Assembly: GCA_037576195.1 (NCBI GenBank)
Contig: CM075104.1
Span: 7,384,775-7,448,774 of the forward strand
DNA length: 64,000 bases
Direction of reading: 5' to 3'
From: Phytoseiulus persimilis
Lineage: Eukaryota; Arthropoda; Arachnida; Mesostigmata; Phytoseiidae
The notes under the pieces were generated by a model. It ran no database searches, was not told where the DNA came from, and saw only the letters and a list, made by a program, of their open reading frames with translations. This document shows, one piece after another, positions 1 to 14,219 of this stretch (the stretch's first letter is position 1; each line of letters starts with the position of its first letter). A program made the translations under genes and the position numbers.

Positions 1-1502
1 CGTCCTGGCGCAGGTCGATTCGCCGGTCTGGGGGATAAGTAAAGGGAGGAGGGCCCAAATGGCGCGAAGCGATCGGGAGTACAAGGGAGACGGATGGGGG
101 AGCGGGTCATCGGAGCGGAAAATGCTGCAATCCTTCCAGAGGATACACCGGTGTGTTTTCTCTCTTGCCTGTGTGGACTCGCTCTCTGTGTTCTGCTCGT
201 CTTCATCATTCGTCTAGTTTCTCTCTTCACCGATGCCCTATCTCCTTTGACCTACGACCGCGTTTCTGAATCGTCGCTACCGTCCACTTCCCTGGCGCTA
301 GCCCATCATCCTCCAAGACCTGAGACTCCCGCTCAAACCGCGCTTCTGATATCTTTCCGTCCGAGTCCCTACCTGTTGGTCCCCAGCGAAAGTCTCCTCC
401 GGCACCTGCGTTTCTCTTCTTTTTTTTCCCACTCGTCCTTCGTCCATCTTGTTCGTTCTCCACAAACGGCCAATATTCGAATTTCAAACTGGAAATCCCG
501 CCGATCGCCCACTGGAGCGGAGTCCAGAGAAAGCAAGGTGGAATTGCAGTGCCATTCGACTGGTAGGCTGGAATGTTCCGGCGGAGACATCTCATGTCGA
601 GTACGGAACGCAATCGACGGAGGGGGCGGTGGACGTTTGTCTCAATCCTCACACTCGAGATGAGAGTTCGGACGGAAACGGTGTGAGAGAAGGAACAACG
701 CGGAGGAAGAAGAAGTCGCAGAAGGAAGAGGCGGGTAAAAGCGGAGATAGTTCGCGCTGAGGTAATTCTCCTTTCTTTCATCCTCCGAAGAACAACTTTG
801 ACAGACGCGAGATCTGTGCTCAAAGGCGGATCTTGAGTTTTCTTCTCCAGGGAGAGATCAGCCGATCAAACGTCACCGAGCCACCGATAATAAAATCGGC
901 TCCCAACCTGCCGGTCCGTCAGCCAGCCAGGCAAGGTAGCAGGCTAGCTCGGTGCGCACAGGAGTTCTTACCACTCCTCCGAGGCCTCGATTCCGCCCAC
1001 GTGTGTGGCTGTGCGTCGAGAAGGATGTGGCCCTGTTCGCTATCTTTGTCGAACACATGGCACATCGAAACTTTCTAGTTTCGAATCATCAGATTCCGGA
1101 GCGTCCCTCTCTTTCGCCCAATGTCAAGTCGCTTCCAACTGGGCTCAATCTGTCCCACGGCTTCGATTCCTTTTGGACCCTTGATGACGAATTCCCCTCA
1201 TAGTACGACAGTCAGAGATCGTCTTGAGAACGCATGCTCGGTCTCCCAGACCTTCGACCCGCGAGCTTCCTTCGAACTGGAGCGAAACCTGAACATCCAC
1301 AGCTGTGCGCAGCTCCACTCTGGGGGCAAGCGCACAGTGGATTCGTGAGTTCACTCCGTCACTCACGTATTCGGAAACTCGCGTAGTCATAGGAGCTGAG
1401 GGGTATTTTGTTCAGGCTGAACGGTGGCTGTTGCAACAGTAGGAATAATTCAGCACCTCGTCCTCTATGCGGGCTTTATTCACTAATTACGTCTCTGCGT
1501 AG

Positions 1503-1515
1503 CCCCCCCCCCCCC
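1503..1515. repeat. poly(C) tract, 13 bp
   Basis: An uninterrupted run of 13 C on the plus strand. It is one of eight long C or G runs scattered through the window. Confidence 0.95.
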
Positions 1516-4016
1516 ACCCTCTCCCTTCCCGCAGTCGTCTCCCCCGAACTCCCCCGTAGCGCTTCCAGCCGCACCCGGCAAACGCGCTCCGCGCCCCCAC
1601 GAACGAACGCATCTCCGCCGAAGCCTCTTCGAGTTCCCCGCCCTGGAACTTTTTCTGATTCTGCATAAGCCTCGACAAATGGCATTTCAGATTCGCGTTC
1701 GTTTGCAGCTCGTTTGTGAACGGAACGCTGCGAAGCTGTCTTCGTAGCCTCCGCTGATGAGGGGGGCGCGGGCGGGATCATTAGAAAAAAACACGTGCAT
1801 AAGAAGCTCCCATTCATACCGAAGCAATCCGTCTCGTATGAGAAGCTCACTACCTCCGAATGTCCGGTTAACGGGGAGTCAACATGTTCCCGTCAGCTTG
1901 TTGCACTTCCCTGCCAGCGAACGGGGAAACGACTCGAGTAATAATCTGGCTCGTGCACGCCAGAAAACCGACTCGTGTTCGAGACAGCTCGCGCGACAAA
2001 CGCTTGCAAGCGAGGGTTTCTCGAGACCGAACATGATGCCGTTCCAGCCAGGTCCTGCATGTGGGAAACGACCGTGGAGAATCGACCTCTCTGTGTGAAG
2101 TTGACACGGGAGCTCCACAGTCCGGCCAAGTTTCCCGGCATCGATCATTGTAATCTTCAGGTTGGGAATGTTCGCTATGCTTCCCGACCGCAGTCACCTC
2201 ATTCAACCTTCGACCTCCCGAGGCCTCTCTGGACGTTCTCTGAGGCGGAACTTGTCGGTGCAGCCAAACGGGACTTTTAGTCGCTTAACAACCGAGGGAA
2301 GCAGGTGAGCAGCTAGGAAAACATGAGATTACACCAAAGAAGAGTTAGCAAGCTAAGGATCTCCTCCTCTTCGCTCGTATAACGTCGAAGTAAGGGAGTT
2401 TTTGCCGAAGTGTCATCCATCATAATTACATGCTGTGAGTTGCGTTGCCTCCCCTCCCGCACCTGGCCCTCGCTCGCCGTCCGCCTTGCTTGGCCTAGCT
2501 CGGTCTTCGCACCGTTCGGACCAATCGGATTCTTTCTCCTCCGCCCGGAGAGAGGTGTTTGCTAACTTGAAGTGCCTCTTCAAGCGCTCACTCGTTGCTT
2601 GTTTCCTTGTTTTGAATCGCGGGATGAATTCTCGACGCGGCTTTGATCTCTTTGAGGCGAGCTCTCGTCGGCGGGGAAACTACTCGAAAGGCGCTGTTCG
2701 ATTCGGAGGAACAAGGCCGAGGGGACTTTCCGAGGATGAAGCTCTCGGCCGGGAATGCTGTCGCAAAGCATCTATCGAACCAAGCTACAGACGAGGAGTC
2801 GACGGAACCGTCAGCGGCAGTCGAAATACAGTCCCAGCGTATTGCTTCCCAGCTTCGCATCCCAACCGACAAACGAAGGATCTGCGCCAAGGCTGCGGGA
2901 AGGAGGCCGTGGTCGCAGTCTCAGAGTGGGAGCAAGCGCTCCACAAAACAAGCTGAATACTTGACTGTCTTACCGGGCAGAATATTCCTCACTTCGTAGC
3001 CGAGGAGAATGGGCTGTTTTCGGGATTCAGCTGGAACTCAGAACTGGAAACTGTTTACAAAGTTGCAAGGGATGGTTCATGATAACAAAATTATTTGGAC
3101 GCGCTGAAACGGATCCGCGCTCCGGGGCTCGTCTGTCATCGAGTCCTCCTGGTTCTGCATGCTGGATTCTGCAGGGAAGAAGCTGACTTGTAGGACCAGG
3201 GAGGAGGTGGCCAGAGGCCACTTAATTATGCATGTCTATCACTCCAGCTCACTTCCAGGTAGTGACGCTCCCTGTAGGTTTTCGTGTGAAAATTTTGAGA
3301 AGCTTCCGTAGACACTCTTTTTTTGACTTCAACAACTTCATCCACTATTTCCCTTCCAGGAAACGCACATTGTAACGGAGATTGTCATGGATTGGAATAC
3401 GAGGAGCGGAAGGACATTTTGGCTCCTGCACTTCGTCTCAATTCTTTCTATGTTTCATCAAGGAGAAATCATTACGCCGAAGAGTTCCTGAGCCCAAGGT
3501 CGAAATGTTGAAGTCGACCTGAATATACCAGACCTAGAAGAGAGTCACGCTTTCACTAGCTCATCGGCATCGAAAACTCTCGCTCCTGAGAAACTCGATT
3601 CCAGACAGGGAGACACAATCTGAAAGCTCCTCTGATGAGGTGGAACCCCTCGGAAATGCGTTCATTCGCCTTCGGGTGGAGGATCGGGATCAATCCTCTG
3701 TCACGAGTTGCCGCCATTTTCGTGATGACCCGAAACTCCCGCATCTCCTAAGGCTCACGACGCCACTCATTACACGGATGGTCACGGTGAGAACCCTCTC
3801 GGTCCTAATTGAAGTATCGAGTTTTCATCAGAGCCGCCTTCTAGGCCCTTATACCCGTTTTCGTGTCTCGCCCTATCTCCCTATGGCCGATTGTTCGCGT
3901 TATTGGCGCCTTGCGGTGTCTCCACGAGCTGATGCAAATTTTAGCGAGTAAAAATTCCCCTAAACTTTTCTTGGGGATGGCTTTTTAATTTCTGAGCGGG
4001 CGCTTATTGATTGTTT

Positions 4017-4039
4017 GCTGGCTGGCTTGCTGGCTGGCC
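4017..4039. repeat. imperfect CTGG microsatellite
   Basis: Repeats of ctgg/cttg/ctgg units with one variant unit. Confidence 0.8.
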
Positions 4040-7000
4040 CTGGAGCCACTTCGCTCGCCGCCTCGAGATCGAATTAGCCCTATGCGCTGCGTTGTACCAT
4101 GAGCCAAGCAGAGTGGGAGCCACCCAAGCAGTTTTATTGTAACCATCCGCTGCGCCATCGAAACTCGCTCAGCCTTGCACGGAGCTTTCTCGAGCCATAC
4201 GACTTCGGTAGATCACGGATCCAGCGACCAGTCGATGGAGGCGATTATACGGACGACAGAGTCGAGATGTCGATCCGAGAGAAAAAGAGACAGAGCGCCT
4301 GAGACACGTCGATTCGCTTTCCTCTCACGTACTTGCATCGCCAACAAGCCAGTGGGAGCAGCCGACAGAGTCCGATAGCTGACTCGATGTGAGCTCGGCG
4401 GCTAATTGGCGCATAACTCCATTCTGCATTCCCCATAGTGATGGACGTAACACTCGTGTTTCAACATGCTCCTCCCGGAGGAGAAAGGAGCCTCTCTGCA
4501 CAGCGCAGTCACTCGGCCTACTGGAACCGTTCTGTATTGTCAACTCCTGCGTCAATCCCCGAGCGGAGTGATTCGTCGCGAACGCTGTCGAACTCGCGAG
4601 CAAAGATCGATTCGTCCTTCGAAGCCCCCGAAAGTGCAGTTGCGCTCGAATGTGAACTGAAAGGTTCTTCGATGGTTCTCAACTGGGATCGACGGAGATG
4701 GCGTATTCACTCACGTCCTAGTCGCTGGGAAGATGACATGATGAGAACAGTGCTCATGCTTCTCAGGAGAAGAATAAGTTCGAAGCTGGTACACTGGGTC
4801 GAGCCAATCACGTCTCCGGGAAACAAAGCAGGATTGAGGCAGAACTTTTCGACTCTCAAAATGTCAGCATTGATCGAATGCATTGATCCCCGCAGGTGGG
4901 GCTCCCGCTTCGTGGAAGCCTCACAGCTGGCCGGTGGTTTTCGCCGGAGCTGCTGTTTTGGGTTCTCGGGTATGCACGAGGGCCGACCGACCTCCGTGGC
5001 CGCGACTCTGAGTCAAAGGCTCGTGGAGCTGTTCGCTGGAGGTCGGGGAGGGGTGCCAAAGAAAGCTCGGCGGGAACAATCCTGTAATCATTCGCCCACT
5101 TCGTCCAGAAGGAGATTTTGTCTTCATTGACGGAGGCACCCAGACGTGGCGTACGTCTCTTCGTCGGCGCGTGGTTTCAGAATCAAACGCTTGCAGTCCA
5201 AGGAATGAGCCGCCTATTCCGAGCTCGGTGCTCGCGTGGGGTTCAAGCGCCCGCCTATCCTGTCCGGCGTGCAGGACTTGTGAGGGCTTGAATATGTCTC
5301 TCTTCCCGAAAAAGACGGCGGGAAACAAGACGCCCGACGCGAACACTACCGACTGCTGTGGATGAATAAAAGATGCGGAACCGGTTGCCAGAGGTTCGTT
5401 TCGATGTTTTGTTCGCATTGTCTTCAATCATTCAACGAACAAGAGAATGCTGCGATTTGTTCGCTCTATGTTGCTGTTGCAGCTGCTAAAAATCACTCAT
5501 CCTCGTTAATACGCAACATTGAGTACGGAAAGTGGGAGCCGTGGAGATGGAGAGCGCAGCGGGAAAAGGAGCGCAGAGGAGGGAAATTGAACGAGAACTC
5601 GAGAAAAGCGATGCAAAAAAGCGGAGGGAGAGAGACTCTCGTTTTATGGGCGGACACAAGGAGTCTCGCTGCTTCGGATCTTCACCACCCAAATTGAGAG
5701 ATCCACAAACGTTGTTTTTTACTTTCGCCAAAGTTGGAAATCGTTTCTTTCAGCAGGGAACAAGGAAACTGCGGAGTTCAGGGGTTCTTTCATCATGTCT
5801 CGATGAATTGATGCTTTGTTTCGCGTGGGACAAACTTTTTCGCTCCTCTTAATCAATGAATTCGAATACTGTTTTGCAACTGGCACTGCTCACAGGGAGT
5901 CGGTCGTCAGGGAATCGGCCTACGAAACCCGAGAAATGTGAGCGCTCCTGAATGACTGTGTTGTTGAAATTCAATAGCGTGCCCCGGAATGAGGATCAAC
6001 AGCGTCGGAGATTCCAACTCTCAAGAGGAGGGGCTGGTTACCGGGGAAAGAGAAAAGCCGTGGCCGTTTATAGAGGCATTGTGGCCCGGGGACGAAATCA
6101 TCAAATGCCTACTTACTGCGTTAATGGTAGCTGGGACGTGTTTACAACCGGCGCTGGAGCGATATTAAATGATCGTCTATTTCTTGACGGTCATCACGAT
6201 GCTGCGGCTGCGACGTGAATCGGTATCAAAACGAGCTGTAAATTCTGAACTCTTTCGCCCGCGGACGAAAATGGAATAGATTCCCGGTGTCAACATTCCA
6301 CCGGAGACGATGGACTGGGTTTCAATGAGATGCGGAACATAATCTGCAACCCTTGTGCTAAAATTGAGCCAATCTGCTGTTCCGTGTAACCTAATGGAGA
6401 TGGCGGAGTTTGAGTTCGGATTGCCTTACATTGTCTGTCACGTATCAAGTATGAGACCGCCACGATTCAAGTAACAATTTCAACGTCATGCTCGGGAGAG
6501 CAAGCGATTTCGATGACGGGGTTGAGCGTAGCGGATACACTCATGTACCATGATTCGAGAATGAGTTAAAAACCGCCCAGCGAACTTTCAGGCCCAACCC
6601 GATGTTATTCCGCGGTCAGCACAGGGTAGAGGACACACAAATCACGAGATTTGCTTACCGTCGCCGACACAGCCGGAGCGTGCAGGAAAACGGACTCCTA
6701 CGGTTCCGTGCGGTTCGTGCCAACCGTGTTTCATGGCATTTTGCGCCACTTTCGCAGATCCTCGCGGATTACTGGAGCCGCGTTATCGCAAGTTTTCATT
6801 AAACGAGTTCCGATTTTGGAAACCGGGGCAGTCCGGTGTTTTGCCCGTTATTGAAGTCCTTCTACCTCCAGGAGAGTATTTGACGCTTGGGTCCGCATCA
6901 CTCAGAGTCGCTGCTCCTCTGCTTCCCCTCATACTGGGCCGTCCCGCTCGCAGAGGAGTCGTTCCGGATTCGTGGGAAAAACCCGCGAGTTTTCCGACTT

Positions 7001-8660
7001 TGCCAGTCGCCGCCTGCCGCCGCGTTTCCCCAGAATCTGGCCACAGCGCTCGTCAAGCTCCGAATTTTTCTCGCGTTGCTTCTGAGACGTATTCCAGTAA
7101 TGGCGTCGAACCATTACGGTCGGGGGAAGATGTATTGTGGCGACGGTGGTGGTGGCCGGTGTCGAGGATTCGGACCCTTCACCCCGCCGCCACTTCGAGA
7201 TCAGCGGGCGCCCAACGAACGGACGGGAACGGAGGGAGTTCTCGGCTCCGTTTCTCCCCTCCTCCGGATAAGGATGACAGATGGAAGATGCGGAGGTGAC
7301 GCTCGTGTCTTACCTCCAATCCATTCCATTGCGTTGAACGGGATGGGCTTGACGCCCGAAGGCGACGGTAGCAGCCGAGAAATCGTGTGAGAGCCCTCAC
7401 GGCGGAACGAAGAACAGCGCATCGGAGACTCTGGATGCGAACGAAAAATTGACCGGCCCAGACGGATTTACGGACCGGCCCGGAGATACCTCGGCGCCAC
7501 GAGCACACGTCTGGCAATGAGGATCGTCGTCTCCGTTTTCATTCTGCTGTGACTCTTCATTATTTCGGGCGCTTGGAGCCGCCGGCTTGGTTCCTCGATT
7601 CTTGAGAATTTGTAGAGATGATTCCGACCTCTGAGATCGACTCCGGCAAAGGGGACCGGGCTGATGCCGAGCTCCGCACAGTGTCAGTTTGTGAAGCTGC
7701 AGCTGAACCCGGAGCGAACGCATTTCTCATTCAATCGTCTCCTACCGCTCTCTCGGGCAACTTCAGCGCATGAACAAGTAGGTGATCGATATCCGCTAGC
7801 GGTATGGTGAGAATCCCCTGGCTTCTCCCATGGTTCGTATTCAATCTATATGTACAAACTCGATCTGTTCCCCACACGCTTCGTCCTCCATTCCTGTTCG
7901 ACGCTCACTCGCAAAATGCCGCAATCTGTTGCTCACGCGAGCTCGTTGCTTGTATTCTCCGATCTCTAGCGACACAATTGAGCTGAATTCCCCATCGCGG
8001 ATGGAATCATCTCGATCGTATGCAACGTATTCTCGACTGCTGTGAGATTTCATCCCACTCGGAAACGGGAGAGGGGAGGGGGAAGTGCTTGCTTGCGAAC
8101 AACGCTCGAGAGCAGGTGCACGAGAACTCTTTGGAAGCTAATTCTATTCACTCCAGACTGCTCGTCTCTTCTCGTTGTTCGCCACCGGCTGTCTTCGTTC
8201 ATCAAACTGAAAGCCGGAAAGAATGATGTCTACGGTGTCGCGAGAGCTAGCTCCCGCTCAATCGTCTCCCGCATCTTCCCCCGTCCTGAATCACGATTTG
8301 CGTAGCACTCAGGCTTGGTGGCAGCGGCCGCACGAAATCATATTTTGTTGCCATAAAATCGCTTCCTACAGGTGGCCTACAAGAAACTCTGCGATCTTAT
8401 CCAATCAGTGAGCCAGCCTCAGCCCTGAGAAGCCGTCTGCAAGTTTGAAGTAAAGGTATGCAGCGAGTTGAAAGTATAATGGGGTGTGGGAAGCTTGTCT
8501 CCCAAGTTCCAGCTCCTCCAGGGAGTTCAACACAAGAGTTTCCTCTGCAACACCTTTCATGAAACCGCAGGGCCGTTATCGAGTTTACCACATGGTTCGA
8601 GCCAAGAAGGAACTGCAGGTCTTCTCTCTGGAACATCGGACCTGAGATGGAGAACCCTCG

Positions 8661-8676
8661 CCCCCCCCCCCCCCCC
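8661..8676. repeat. poly(C) tract, 16 bp
   Basis: An uninterrupted run of 16 C followed by a ctctccctctt pyrimidine stretch. It has no obvious coding context. Confidence 0.95.
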
Positions 8677-11385
8677 TCTCCCTCTTGTTTTCCGTGAGAG
8701 ATAACAATGAAACTGAACACGAAGGGCTATCCATGGGGATATATCAAATATGAGTATGCAATACCGTTTTCTCCAAATGGTAAGCGAGAGGCAGACGGTG
8801 TCAAGCTCTGGCAATGCTTGTAGGTGCCATGCTCGAGCAACAGAATCGACTCTTGTTGATGGATCAAAGATGGCGGCACATCACGAGCTTCCACGGTATC
8901 GACCGGGAGACGAATGGGTGAGCCCGCGATAGCAGGAGCTCTAGAGAGAAAGTGGAAGCTCTTTTCAATCTTTTCAGTGAGGGAGGAAGTTGACATCGGC
9001 GAGATGTTCCCAGTCGGCAGCGATGCAAAAATTCCACGCGAATGATGGCAACGCAGTTAATAAAAATGCGCTTCGTGCCGCAGGCTGTGACGCTTCGGTG
9101 GAAAAATGCGAAAGTTGAGCGCTGCTTCCCCAGCTCACGACATCTGGGCGGTCGAGAAAGAGCTTGGGGGAGGAGAATCGGGGAGTGGTGAGCGCCTCCG
9201 GTTGACTGCTGCCGGCGGGCGGTTCGGAAAATCCGAGCCTCGGTGTTTCGCGGATTGAGATGAGGAGAGTCCTGCGTCGGTCAAAAGGACTCGCAAGCAC
9301 AACCAGTGTGCCTGTTACCTCTCTGACCGTGTGGAAGGACCAGGATCGTATCGATTCTACGAGCTTGTCGGTCGCTTGCCTCTGGGAGCTCCCGGTCTGG
9401 AACTTCTTCGCCTGGCCGCTAATTCGGTGCGGCGCGGCTCCAAGCGCAAAAAATTATGACTCAGCCTGTTGTGGCGAGACTGAGTTAACTCATTGGCTCT
9501 GACGTCGTTATTCGGAGCAAGTTGGAACGTGCAAAAACGTCCCAAGCAATCAAGCAGCCATGTGCATCAATGGCTGAGACAAGCCGAGTCAAATCAGTAA
9601 CCCTTGTCGTCCCGACCAACCCTCCATCGGGCGGGCGGAGCAGCCTGGAAGCTTTGCTCCGTCGGCCGTTCGGTGTCAGAGGCAAAAAGCCTGTCGCGAG
9701 CCAGATCACTGCCATGGGGTCGAACGCCAAATTGGGCCATCTATCTCTTTCTTCCAGACGCCCACTACGCTTGCGTCCCCATCCCCCTCTGCTCACCCAC
9801 TCGTCGCTGCGTGGTGTGTCACTGTGATGCGGAAGGAGCGGCTCTTTCAATCGTCACCAATCTTCTCATGGCCAGCTCTAGCGCCAGACTCCTTCCTTCA
9901 TGAAAGTCAGCTGCAATCTTGTTCTTGTGTCAACTTTCACTTGACGCAGACAAACGCTTGCCGAATCCGACGCCGATACGCCCTTGTTGGAAACTCTCCC
10001 TGTCACCTGACCGAGGTCCAGTGGTGAGAGCCAACGGAACGACAATTTCTGATAAGTTCCCAAGCAAACTAATTTTCGAATGTTCGTGAGCTGTGCCGAA
10101 ACTGGCTTCAGTTACAAAGGGAAGAGGGGGCGGTACAGTGTTTCTGTACCGTTGAGTTCCTCGTTCGGAAGTATGAAATCCCCTCGATCTTCCCCAGGAC
10201 GTTTCGGAAAATCGGGCTGTCAAACAGTCAGTCGGCTCCTGGTACCTGAGCCCGATCGACCTGTGCGACTAAACACAAGACATAAAGTTGCGGATGGCTG
10301 TGGTGGTTCGATGTGGTCCAATGTTCCGTTTGAAGCAATTTACGGTTTCGGAGCTTCAGTGTTTTCCTGGACTTTTCTTGCAGATTGGGTCCTGGGAGAA
10401 ATTCTTTCTCGCTTGGAGTAAGTTGGCAACCAGTTTTGAAGAGGCGGAAAACCAATCAAAGCGCAATTTATCCGCCGGAGTAACGCCGGGGAATCCCGGA
10501 AGGACAGCTTAAGGCTTCCAAGGGCTAAAACGCCGGCCGAAATTCGATTCTCCCTCTGGGTCAAAGAAATAAACTTGTCTGTAACTTACTTCCGGGCGCT
10601 GGAGGAGTGAGGTCAAAACGCGAACGACTGATGACGAGTCCGCCGGCAAGTAGAGAAACCCAAGAGCGGAGGGAACGCAGACACTGTGACCGGCTGAGGT
10701 GGCGCACGTTCTTGAGAACGTAATCAGTGCTTCTAGGTCGTCGACGTCGTCGTAGCCGCGGCCGTTCCTCGCCCATGGGGACTCGATTGAGTTTCTCCTA
10801 AAGCCTTCGGTGCGCTCACGAGGTCGACGAAAATTCTCCTTCCTGGGGCTCTCCGTTGCTCTTCCACTCAAAAGAGGATTTGAATATCAGACTCACTTCA
10901 CTCGGCATTACGGCTGCCATCGCCGCCGCCGCCACTCCACTGAGAAAAACTGAGAGAAAAAGAGAGAAACTAAGAAAGAGACAGGACAGTCCGCGGAGAC
11001 TTCGGACGAGCGATGCTCCATCCCTCAGAGAGTTTCGTCTTCGTTCTCTTCTCCTCCATTATGCGCATGACTTGCTCTTTTCTAAGTAGCAGAAAACGCG
11101 CTTGAAGACGTTGCAAGCGTTCCTGCTTCCCCGGCCCGTCCCTCCCGGAGCACGCCACCAACAGGAGCGGCAGCAACAGAAGCGGCAGCAACTCGTACTA
11201 TCTCATAATTGGTCCAGAGTCGGCAAAACGATAACGAATTCAGCGGATCTGTTCTCTCCAGAATAAGTACAGTACAATGCTTTCGCCGTCTATCTTAGAC
11301 TTTTCTCCAAAGATGCAACAGAAGGAACTCTGGGGAAAGAGAGGGAAACGTTATTCCAAGTCGACCGACGTTTGTCGGGGTCCTG

Positions 11386-11398
11386 CCCCCCCCCCCCC
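11386..11398. repeat. poly(C) tract, 13 bp
   Basis: An uninterrupted run of 13 C on the plus strand. Confidence 0.95.
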
Positions 11399-11813
11399 AC
11401 TATTTGCTACTGGGTCAGCAGTCGGAACGTGAGGGTTCCGACGGCCCCGGAACTTCGCCATCCTCTTCTCCGAGGTTCGAATGATTAGCCTATCGAGTCG
11501 CGCAAATCGGGACAGGGAGGGGTTGAGGGAATATTCGGTCGCGTGTTCCGGTCCGAGAAAATGCGTCGAGATGAGCGAGAATCGAGCAGACGAGCTGTAC
11601 AGCGCATGCGGCCGGGCGGAGGACTAGTTTCTTCAATCAGGAGAACAGCGTTTCGGGAAAGATACGCATTAGGCGAATCTACGAAGGACGCCCTGGGAGT
11701 CAATATAATCATAATTTATAACTCATAATCATCTCCAGTCGCAGTCCAGTGGCCGCAACCGGAGGGTGTCATTAGAGTGCGAGCTATAGAACGAACGAGC
11801 CCGCGAAGTGGGG

Positions 11814-11829
11814 CGGCCGGCCGGCCGGC
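11814..11829. repeat. CGGCCGGCCGGCCGGC palindromic microsatellite
   Basis: Four tandem CGGC units form a perfect 16-bp self-complementary sequence. Confidence 0.9.
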
Positions 11830-11974
11830 TTGATGGAGTCTATAATCTCCATGAAAGCGTCGGCTCCTCGGGGTTCGACGATGCCCTGTCATGCGGTGTT
11901 CGGCGCCTCAGCTCAGCGCCTCAACGGGATACAGACAAGTTGTTTGTCGTGGGTTTGTTTCGCGGGCGCGGCTG

Positions 11975-11995
11975 GCAGCAGCAGCAGCAGTAAGC
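11975..11995 (+). other. CAG run ending at a splice-donor consensus (possible exon end)
   Basis: A run of five to six CAG triplets is followed immediately by GTAAGC (donor GT at 11990-11991). Read in frame it encodes a short glutamine run after a Gly/Arg-rich stretch. The junction looks like an exon end, but no partner acceptor or conserved protein could be tied to it, so it may be chance or a non-coding exon. Confidence 0.2.
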
Positions 11996-14142
11996 ATCAC
12001 CTACAGCGAGTGAGTGAGCGTGTATGCAATGGCCCAATACAGCTATCAAACGGCTGCGGCCTGAGCTGCCTCCGGGGAGTCCTCGGCAGTCCCCTGCATC
12101 ACTGCCAACCAGTGACTCCCGCCTGACCCCTCCCCGATCCAGTCCTTTCGTAAAGGACAGCCGATATTCCAAGAAGCTCAGCGGTCGATACGAGTCGCTC
12201 GGTCTGTTCGCCGTTCGTTGCTCCAGGTCTATGCAGTGTAGTCTTCCTTTTTCGCTCCAGGCGGTCCTTGGATCGGCCAACTCTTGCCTCTATTTGCTAG
12301 GCGGTTTGCGCAGTCAGTCATCCGTTCGTCGATCTGTCCCACTTGCTCCCGGCAGGAGTGCGACTCATTATTAGACACGGCTTTGACTGGAAGCTCTTAT
12401 CACTCGCGGTTATGAAGCAAACGAGTGGATGCTGATTCGGATGCAGTCGCCTGGAAAAGCGCCGGGGAGGCCGACGGGCAAGCGCACGCAGCCGGAAATC
12501 ACATTGGGAGGACTTCCATGAACTCCGGCCTGAGCTGTTCTAGCCTGGATTTCCAGGAGGACGACGTTGAGCCAGAGCCGGAGGAATCCGAGCGTTTCTG
12601 TGTCGAGCACTCCGTCTCTATGAATACAAACAGGATCCACCCTGGCTGGAGGGGTTTCTTATGATTATCGTGTGTTGATACGAAGTGACGAGCGTTTCGC
12701 AATAAGCAAATGTGACGGCGGTCGGTCGGGGTCGCCGATGGTCATGACAATGGCGATGAGGCTTGGCTTCGGCCCTAATAGGTCGCAAGGCAAAGAAATA
12801 TTACGCCGCTATATGGCCAGGCCGGGCACATCGCACAGAGAAAGAATAGAAGGCTACGCCAACCGCAGATAGGTTCGGTTGCTTGCCTGTCCGCTGACTG
12901 CCTGGTTGCTTGACTGCTTGAACGACCGTCCGCTTGTTTGTGTTGCCGTTTCCTTAGCCGCTCGGTTTGCCGGACAACGCTTCCGTGCACAGGGTCCAGC
13001 CTTCCACTTTGTTATGGCGTGCACTCTTTCCATGGCAATGAACATCGCTCCTGAGTAGCACCGGCCGAGAAATTATGTGAAACAACCGGATCGCCCCACC
13101 AGTAAATCCTGCTTGGCCGCGTATCGACAGCTTATCAATCCGGAAATTTCGAAGAGATTCCCGAACGCGTCCTCGGTCGCAATTCTCGGGCCGAGGACAC
13201 CGAAGCAATCAACGCTCGCCGTCCACGTTGGGGCCCGAGGACCTCAATCATTAATCTTCTCTTGATGAGATCGACATAATTCAAACTAAGCTACTTATTA
13301 CTGGCGACCACCGAGCGCGGCGCCGAGCGAGCACGGTACTAAGTATCTTATCTGAACTCTGAGGAAATCTTATCTTTGCTTGACGAGGTCGTGCGTTCCT
13401 TTTGTTCGTATCGCATAATTTAGGGAGTTGGTTAAGCGGATCAAATCAATCTAATTGCCTCGGGTCTGACGAGAGAAATTCCCGACCGAAAAGCGTCTGG
13501 ATCCGTGAGCTTCGATCCATGTGCGAGTTCGCTCCTTCGCCATTCTCAGTTCTCGCCAGCCCTCTAGGGTCGCGAAGAACGATGCGCCATGGCGCGCCGA
13601 GGATGACGATCACGTTCCGCAACAGTGTTGTGTTCAAGTTTCGCTCGAGGAATGGTTGAGACGAGGTGTTCTTCGACGCTTTCGGTAACGGTTCCACAAT
13701 CGTGCCTAGCACCTTTCCGCCCCGAAGTAGTCTGGCAGGCTGGTTCACAGCAGATTCCAACGGGGAGTTTTTCGATGTGATTCTCTAGCGGGCACAGCTC
13801 CCGATTGGAGTTAATTCACCTAGTCAGACCGAATGCGAGAATTCTTTAAGGAGCTCTGCCGTGGACACAAGCATCTGGAGGGCTAACACCGGGCCACAAG
13901 GCCTTTTCGCCGATCCCCCGCTTGGGAATGAGATAAATGCTGGTTCTGATAGCTTGCGGACAAAAGCAACGGTGGGATTTGTAGTGTCCTTGAGGAGTTC
14001 TTCGGACGGGCGGACATGCTTGCGAGCGGACGGTCCGTTGCTTGGCTAGGTCTGGGAAGCGTCTAATTTGTGTCATTTGAAATGAGAGTAGCGTTCGGTC
14101 TGTATCCGGGCATTGGAATTCAGCTGCGGTGTTGTTTAAACT

Positions 14143-14219
14143 GCGGGAGAACGCGAACGAGAGCGGCCGACCAGCAGGGGCAACCGGAGCGGCTGCAGCA
14201 GGAGCAACAACAAGTAAGT
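14143..14219 (+). other. Gln-rich exon-like piece ending in GTAAGT
   Basis: A frame reading AADQQGQPERLQQEQQQ stops exactly at a perfect GTAAGT donor (14214-14219). The frame is open upstream for a few dozen codons. I found no acceptor or second exon that completes a recognisable protein. It may be a coding or untranslated exon of a plus-strand gene with large introns, or chance. Confidence 0.22.
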